A program made the translations under genes and the position numbers. Positions 60,693 through 64,000 of a stretch of DNA of 64,000 nucleotides are shown one piece after another (position 1 is the stretch's first letter; every line of letters starts with the position of its first letter). The notes under the pieces are model-generated. The model made no database searches and had not been told where the DNA came from. It saw only the letters and a program-made list of their open reading frames with translations. The stretch lies in NCBI GenBank assembly GCA_023391635.1, contig JAEWAQ010000082.1:1-64000 (forward strand), in the 5' to 3' direction. This stretch comes from Bacillota bacterium (GTDB lineage: Bacteria; Bacillota; Bacilli; Paenibacillales; Paenibacillaceae).

Positions 60693-61388
60693 ATGACCAT
60701 GCAAATCGAATTGAATGAATGGCTGAAGGAGGAGCGCTGCAGAATCGCCGAGGAGTTGCACGACCGGGTATCTCCGCACTTGTTCGGCATCGTGTATGCG
60801 ATTCATGCGATGCACCGGGACTGGAACAGCCTGTCGGATGATGGGGTACGGATGCAATTGGCAGAAATCCAAGAAGCCGCGGCGATGGCTTCCCGCGAGC
60901 TTCGTTCGGCGATATACAGCTTGAGCATGGCGAGGCGTCCCGGCTCGACCTGGGTCGCATCCGTGGAAGCGCACCTGGCCAATCAAGCCAAGCTGAACGG
61001 CGTCCGGATCCGGTTTCATGCACCCGAATCGGATGGCGGCTTGAACGAGCGCTATCAGAACGCGCTGTTCCGCATGATCGCGGAAGGCGTAGGCAATGCG
61101 ATCCGGCACGGCGCGAGCAGTATCGTGGACGTGCGGATCACGCTGGAGCCGGGCGTCGTCTTGCTGGGGATCGCTGACAACGGAACCGGCTTCGATCCGC
61201 GCAAGCAACGGTTGGTACCGGCAGCCGATTCCGGATTCGGCTTGTTCAACATGCGCGCGTTGACGGCTTCTCTTGGAGGCGCGATCGAAATCGACAGCCG
61301 CGTCGGCAGCGGGACCCGCATCCGGGTCCGGTTGCCGCTGCAAGCGGAAGCAGACGAATCTATCCATCATCTATCGATAGGCGGGTGA
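60693..61388 (+). CDS. Cytosolic sensor histidine kinase, NarX/DegS type
   Basis: A 231-residue kinase with no membrane segment or recognised sensor domain. EERCRIAEELHDRVSPHLFG holds the HisKA_3 phospho-His, and the HATPase_c domain shows EGVGNAIRHGASS (N-box), GIADNGTGFDP and SGFGLFNMRALTASLGG. It overlaps no gene but lies 6 bp before the regulator. ATG 60693 follows GGAAGGTGTGATTGGC; GTG 60684 is an alternative. The signal is probably cytosolic or from a partner protein. Confidence 0.9.
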   Translation: MTMQIELNEWLKEERCRIAEELHDRVSPHLFGIVYAIHAMHRDWNSLSDDGVRMQLAEIQEAAAMASRELRSAIYSLSMARRPGSTWVASVEAHLANQAKLNGVRIRFHAPESDGGLNERYQNALFRMIAEGVGNAIRHGASSIVDVRITLEPGVVLLGIADNGTGFDPRKQRLVPAADSGFGLFNMRALTASLGGAIEIDSRVGSGTRIRVRLPLQAEADESIHHLSIGG

Positions 61389-61394
61389 ACGGGC

Positions 61395-62054
61395 TTGAAA
61401 ATTGTCATTGTGGACGATCATCCTTTGGTACGCAAAGGATTGATTGCCGTACTGTCCCGGGAAGAGGATATTGAAGTCGTCGGGGAGTCGGAGACGGTGG
61501 AGGAAGCGATACAGATCATGGCGGACACGCAGCCCGATCTGGCGATCGTCGATGTCAGACTTGGCAGTCAATCAGGCTTCGAACTGGCGGAGCGGCTGCG
61601 CGATCGCGCCTGCCGCGTGCTGATGCTGACGTCTTCATCGACGGAAGCGGATATCCGGCGGGCAGAAGCGTGTGGCGCAGATGGGTATATGTTGAAAGAG
61701 GCGATGCCGGAGGAATTGTTGCTTGCCGTCAAGATGCTCGGGAAGGGCAAGAAGTATTTCGATCAAGGTTTGCTCGAAGTGATGATCCGCAGAGACGCCG
61801 ACGATCCGCTCGAGAAGCTGACGCCTAAGGAACGGGAGGTGCTCGTTGCGCTGGGAGAAGGGGCAACGAACGGAGCGATCGCCAGGCGATTGACGGTCAG
61901 CGAATTTACTGTAAAGAAGCATGTGAGCAGCATTTTTCAGAAATTGCAGCTGAACGATCGTACGCAGGCCGCTCTCTACGCGCAATCGCGGGGCTTGGCC
62001 GACTTCTCGCCTCCCGAGGCGGAAGGGCGGTCCGAGCATGTCGGAACGCTTTAA
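61395..62054 (+). CDS. NarL/FixJ-family response regulator
   Basis: A 219-residue regulator. The receiver domain has IVDDHPLV, phospho-Asp in LAIVDVRLG and Lys in MLKEAMPEE. The LuxR-type helix-turn-helix reads LTPKEREVLVALGEGATNGA, then LTVSEFTVKKHVSSIFQKL. TTG 61395 is six bases after the kinase stop with GGCGGGTGAACGG upstream. It is partnered with the cytosolic kinase. It precedes the exopolysaccharide genes, which it might control. Confidence 0.92.
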   Translation: MKIVIVDDHPLVRKGLIAVLSREEDIEVVGESETVEEAIQIMADTQPDLAIVDVRLGSQSGFELAERLRDRACRVLMLTSSSTEADIRRAEACGADGYMLKEAMPEELLLAVKMLGKGKKYFDQGLLEVMIRRDADDPLEKLTPKEREVLVALGEGATNGAIARRLTVSEFTVKKHVSSIFQKLQLNDRTQAALYAQSRGLADFSPPEAEGRSEHVGTL

Positions 62055-62089
62055 ACTGGTACCTTCGTATAAGCACGAATGACACATAT

Positions 62090-62140
62090 GCGGCAGGGGA
62101 CTGCTCCCAAGGAGCAGACAAAATCCTCCTGCCGCGTAAT
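62090..62140 (+). terminator. Branched hairpin after the response regulator gene
   Basis: Outer arms GCGGCAGG and CCTGCCGC enclose an inner hairpin GCTCC/GGAGC. It lies about 35 bp after the stop codon. The tail is weak in T, so efficiency is uncertain. Confidence 0.55.
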
Positions 62141-62342
62141 AGTTTTGCAAGGGAAAGTGACGATACAATGGATGAAGCGAGAGACAAGACCCGCAAATAA
62201 GTAAAAACGACTTCGTCGTCCCTTCAGGACAGAGAATGTCGGTTTTATCGAAGACGATTCAGAAAAGGATAGCTAATTTTATGCTTTCTGAATCGTTCGG
62301 CAAGTACATCCGACAGTTTGGGATATGAAATCGCCTATATTC

Positions 62343-62358
62343 GTCGGAATATTCCGAC
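62343..62358. promoter_or_regulatory. 16-bp perfect palindrome before the exopolysaccharide genes
   Basis: GTCGGAATATTCCGAC is fully self-complementary, 24 bp upstream of the chain-length regulator TTG. Related half-sites TGTCGG (about 62237) and CCGACA (about 62309) occur nearby. It is a possible operator for this locus. In the same leader, arms GATTCAGAAA and TTTCTGAATC (about 62249-62288) form another inverted repeat. Confidence 0.5.
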
Positions 62359-62382
62359 AATGATGTATCGGGGGAAACAAGA

Positions 62383-63138
62383 TTGGAATGGCAACGGTAT
62401 TGGAGCGTCTTGAAGCGGAAAGGCTGGATGGTCGTACTCATCGCGATCGTCGGCAGCGTGGCTGCCGGGTACTATTCCACCCACTTGGTCAGACCTCAGT
62501 ACGAAGCTTCGGCCAAGTTGATCGTCAATCAGAGTCGGCCTGCAACCGCACAGAGCACAAGCATCGATGTCGGCATGATCAGTTCCAACATCCTGCTGAT
62601 CAAAACGTACAAAGAAATCATCCGCACGCCGCGCATCATGGACGAAGTCGTCCGTCAGCATCCGGAACTGCGGGCGAGCGCGAACGAATTAATCGCCAAA
62701 GTCGCTGTTCGCTCCGTCAACGAATCGCAAGTGATGTCCGTTACGGTCCGGGACTTCTCATACGAACGGGCGGCCGCGATCGCGAATGCGGTGTCGGAAG
62801 TGTTCCGGCAGGAGATTCGTCCGCTGTTGAACGTGGACAACGTATCGATCCTCAACCTGGCGGATCCGAAGGAACGGCGTTTGCCGGTAGCGCCGAATCG
62901 GACATTGAACGTCATGGTGGCCTTCGTGTTGTGCACGATGGCGGGCCTTGGGCTCGCGTTCGTCCTCGACCAGTTCGACGACAGGATCCGTACGGAAGCG
63001 GACGTTCGCGATCGGCTTGGCCTGCCGCTGCTCGCGGAAATTCCCGCCGGCAAACTGCGCAGTCGAGTAAGCGGCGGCCTGCCGGCTCGTCAATCGGATC
63101 CGATGGGAGGGAAGCGCAATGTCACGATCGATGCGTAG
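62383..63138 (+). CDS. Polysaccharide chain-length/kinase activator protein (YveK/Wzz type)
   Basis: A 251-residue membrane protein with two membrane segments. The first is MVVLIAIVGSVAAGYYS (about 17-33); the second is LNVMVAFVLCTMAGLGLAFVL (about 179-199, split from VAPNRT). The Wzz-type extracellular region between them contains NILLIKTYKEIIRTPRIM. The cytosolic tail after the second helix should activate the tyrosine-kinase-like ATPase of the next gene. TTG 62383 follows GGGGGAAACAAGA. It overlaps the next gene by 20 bp. Confidence 0.9.
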   Translation: MEWQRYWSVLKRKGWMVVLIAIVGSVAAGYYSTHLVRPQYEASAKLIVNQSRPATAQSTSIDVGMISSNILLIKTYKEIIRTPRIMDEVVRQHPELRASANELIAKVAVRSVNESQVMSVTVRDFSYERAAAIANAVSEVFRQEIRPLLNVDNVSILNLADPKERRLPVAPNRTLNVMVAFVLCTMAGLGLAFVLDQFDDRIRTEADVRDRLGLPLLAEIPAGKLRSRVSGGLPARQSDPMGGKRNVTIDA

Positions 63139-63772
63139 GCGGGGCCTGGTGATCGAGATGGGACCGCGACCCGCCGTGTCCGAAGCGTATCGGAGCTTGA
63201 GGACGAACATCGCTTTTGCCTGCCGGGATGCGGGACTGAAGACCGTGATGATCGCCTCCGCCCTGCCCGGCGAAGGCAAGAGCGTGACGGCGGCCCAAGT
63301 GGCCGCCAGCTATGCGCATGCCGGCCGTCAAGTGCTGATGCTGGACGCGAATTTGCGCAGCCCGGTTCAGCACAAGTTGCTTGAACTGTCGAGCCATGAC
63401 GGGCTTGTCGCGCTGTTGAACGGCGAGACCGGCTTGGACGACGGGATTCAGGAAACCGGGATCGACAACTTGCATGCGATCAGCGCCGGCTCCGTGCCGC
63501 CGAACCCGTCCGAGTTGCTCGATTCGGCGGCGATGAGCGCATTGCTGGCGGCAGTGAAGGAGCGCTTCGACATCGTTATCGTCGATTCGCCGGCCATCTT
63601 GTCCGCAGCCGATGCGCGAATCGTGGCCAGCAAATGCGACGGCGTCGTCCTTGTCGTAAGGGCGGGCAGGACGGCGGGCAAGACGGTGGATCAGGCGCGG
63701 CATTCACTCGCGCACGGCAAGGCGAACGTCATCGGCGCCGTGCTGAATCATGTCGGCCGCTTAGGCCGGTAA
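63119..63772 (+). CDS. CpsD/CapB family tyrosine-kinase-like ATPase
   Basis: A 217-residue BY-kinase. AYRSLRTNIAFA near the N-terminus, Walker A SALPGEGKSVTA (about 47-58), Walker A' LMLDANLRSP and Walker B FDIVIVDSPAI are present. The C-terminus ends NHVGRLGR without the tyrosine cluster that Bacillus and Gram-negative homologues autophosphorylate. It should work with the upstream membrane adaptor to control export or chain length of an exopolysaccharide. ATG 63119 has GGGAGGGAAGCGCA upstream. Confidence 0.9.
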   Translation: MSRSMRRRGLVIEMGPRPAVSEAYRSLRTNIAFACRDAGLKTVMIASALPGEGKSVTAAQVAASYAHAGRQVLMLDANLRSPVQHKLLELSSHDGLVALLNGETGLDDGIQETGIDNLHAISAGSVPPNPSELLDSAAMSALLAAVKERFDIVIVDSPAILSAADARIVASKCDGVVLVVRAGRTAGKTVDQARHSLAHGKANVIGAVLNHVGRLGR

Positions 63773-63964
63773 CAATCGAATCCTGATCGGAATTCGCATG
63801 CGCGTGAATTCGAAGGATATGTCTCCTGCTCCTCTATCACTGGAGATACTCGGCCATGCTGTGGGTCTTGGCGACCTTAGACGTGAATCGTCAAGGGTGT
63901 GGCGTGAGGAGGGGTTCGATGCCCCGGTAAGATGAAATACAGTCATGAGGTAGGTGAATGGGGA
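63773..63964 (+). other. Structured leader ahead of galU
   Basis: No gene is supported here. The stretch can fold: CTTGGCGA (about 63876-63883) pairs with TCGTCAAG, and GGGG with CCCC around TTCGATG near 63913-63927. GAGGAGGGG and AGGTAGGTG are purine-rich stretches near the end. It may be a regulatory RNA between exopolysaccharide genes. Confidence 0.35.
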
Positions 63965-64000
63965 TTGAACAAAGTTACGAAAGCGATCATCCCTGCAGCT
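63965..64000 (+). CDS. galU: UTP-glucose-1-phosphate uridylyltransferase, N-terminal end (partial)
   Basis: Twelve codons from TTG 63965 give LNKVTKAIIPAA, the highly conserved start of GalU before its glycine-rich nucleotide loop. The window ends there. The enzyme makes UDP-glucose, which fits the exopolysaccharide genes upstream. A GAATGGGGA purine tract precedes the start. Confidence is limited by length. Confidence 0.75.
   Translation, partial: MNKVTKAIIPAA

Noticed and set aside
60311..60790. Minus-strand open frame of 159 codons
   Set aside because: Its first half is antisense to the kinase start, it lacks a ribosome site, and no family is recognised. Kept only as a finding about the region.

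Overview
The window looks like a chromosomal segment of a Paenibacillaceae member (Paenibacillus or Cohnella type). The evidence is a moderately GC-rich Gram-positive gene style with strong AGGAGG-type ribosome binding sites and many TTG/GTG starts, several carbohydrate ABC importers with YesM/YesN/YesS-type regulators, a B12-dependent class II ribonucleotide reductase, and the Bacillales neighbours yqzE, yqhG and yqhH. This is inference from gene content; no database search was possible.

Layout. (1) 1-10923: a mannoside/beta-glucoside utilisation block with a GH130 phosphorylase, a binding protein and two permeases, a YesM/YesN two-component system, a GH3 beta-glucosidase and a small Gfo/Idh-like protein. 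(2) 11007-11093: tRNA-Leu(CAG) with a clear promoter. (3) 11082-19971: an AT-richer integrated island bounded by a 12-bp direct repeat of the tRNA 3' end. It carries a decayed tyrosine recombinase and two MarR-controlled modules (DoxX protein, two MFS pumps, FMN reductases, an MhqO-like ring-cleaving dioxygenase, a luciferase-like oxidoreductase) that look like quinone/aromatic detoxification. (4) 20157-25006: a mannose-1-phosphate guanylyltransferase and three glycosyltransferases. (5) 25495-28282: a membrane-anchored protein translationally coupled to an ABC-2 type exporter. (6) 28289-30442: a decayed stretch where a CBM96-tailed beta-helix protein and a YesM-type kinase are both cut at the same point, followed by a split response regulator.

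(7) 30579-44252: a second carbohydrate locus. Lpl-type permeases lie divergent to a lipoprotein, followed by a membrane-anchored AraC regulator. Then comes a tightly packed operon: amidohydrolase, isopropylmalate-dehydrogenase-family enzyme, GntR regulator, sugar isomerase-like barrel, DUF1537 four-carbon acid sugar kinase, class II aldolase, a TIM-barrel hydrolase and a Gfo/Idh dehydrogenase. Together they suggest catabolism of a sugar acid released from a glycan. A 22-bp perfect palindrome with a GTATAC core, before the AraC regulator, is a candidate operator for the GntR protein. (8) 44329-44608: palindromic repeats with an exact 52-bp period, upstream of a frameshifted nuclease-like gene with a predicted helix-turn-helix.

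(9) 45694-51314: cell-wall and housekeeping genes (deacetylase, amidase, yqzE, a secreted protein, yqhG, yqhH). (10) 51607-54210: nrdJ with a candidate pair of NrdR boxes. (11) 54473-60254: a molybdenum-containing xanthine/purine dehydrogenase cluster with its cofactor-maturation genes. (12) 60693-62054: a cytosolic kinase and NarL-type regulator. (13) 62383-end: exopolysaccharide genes (chain-length regulator, tyrosine-kinase-like ATPase) and the first codons of galU.
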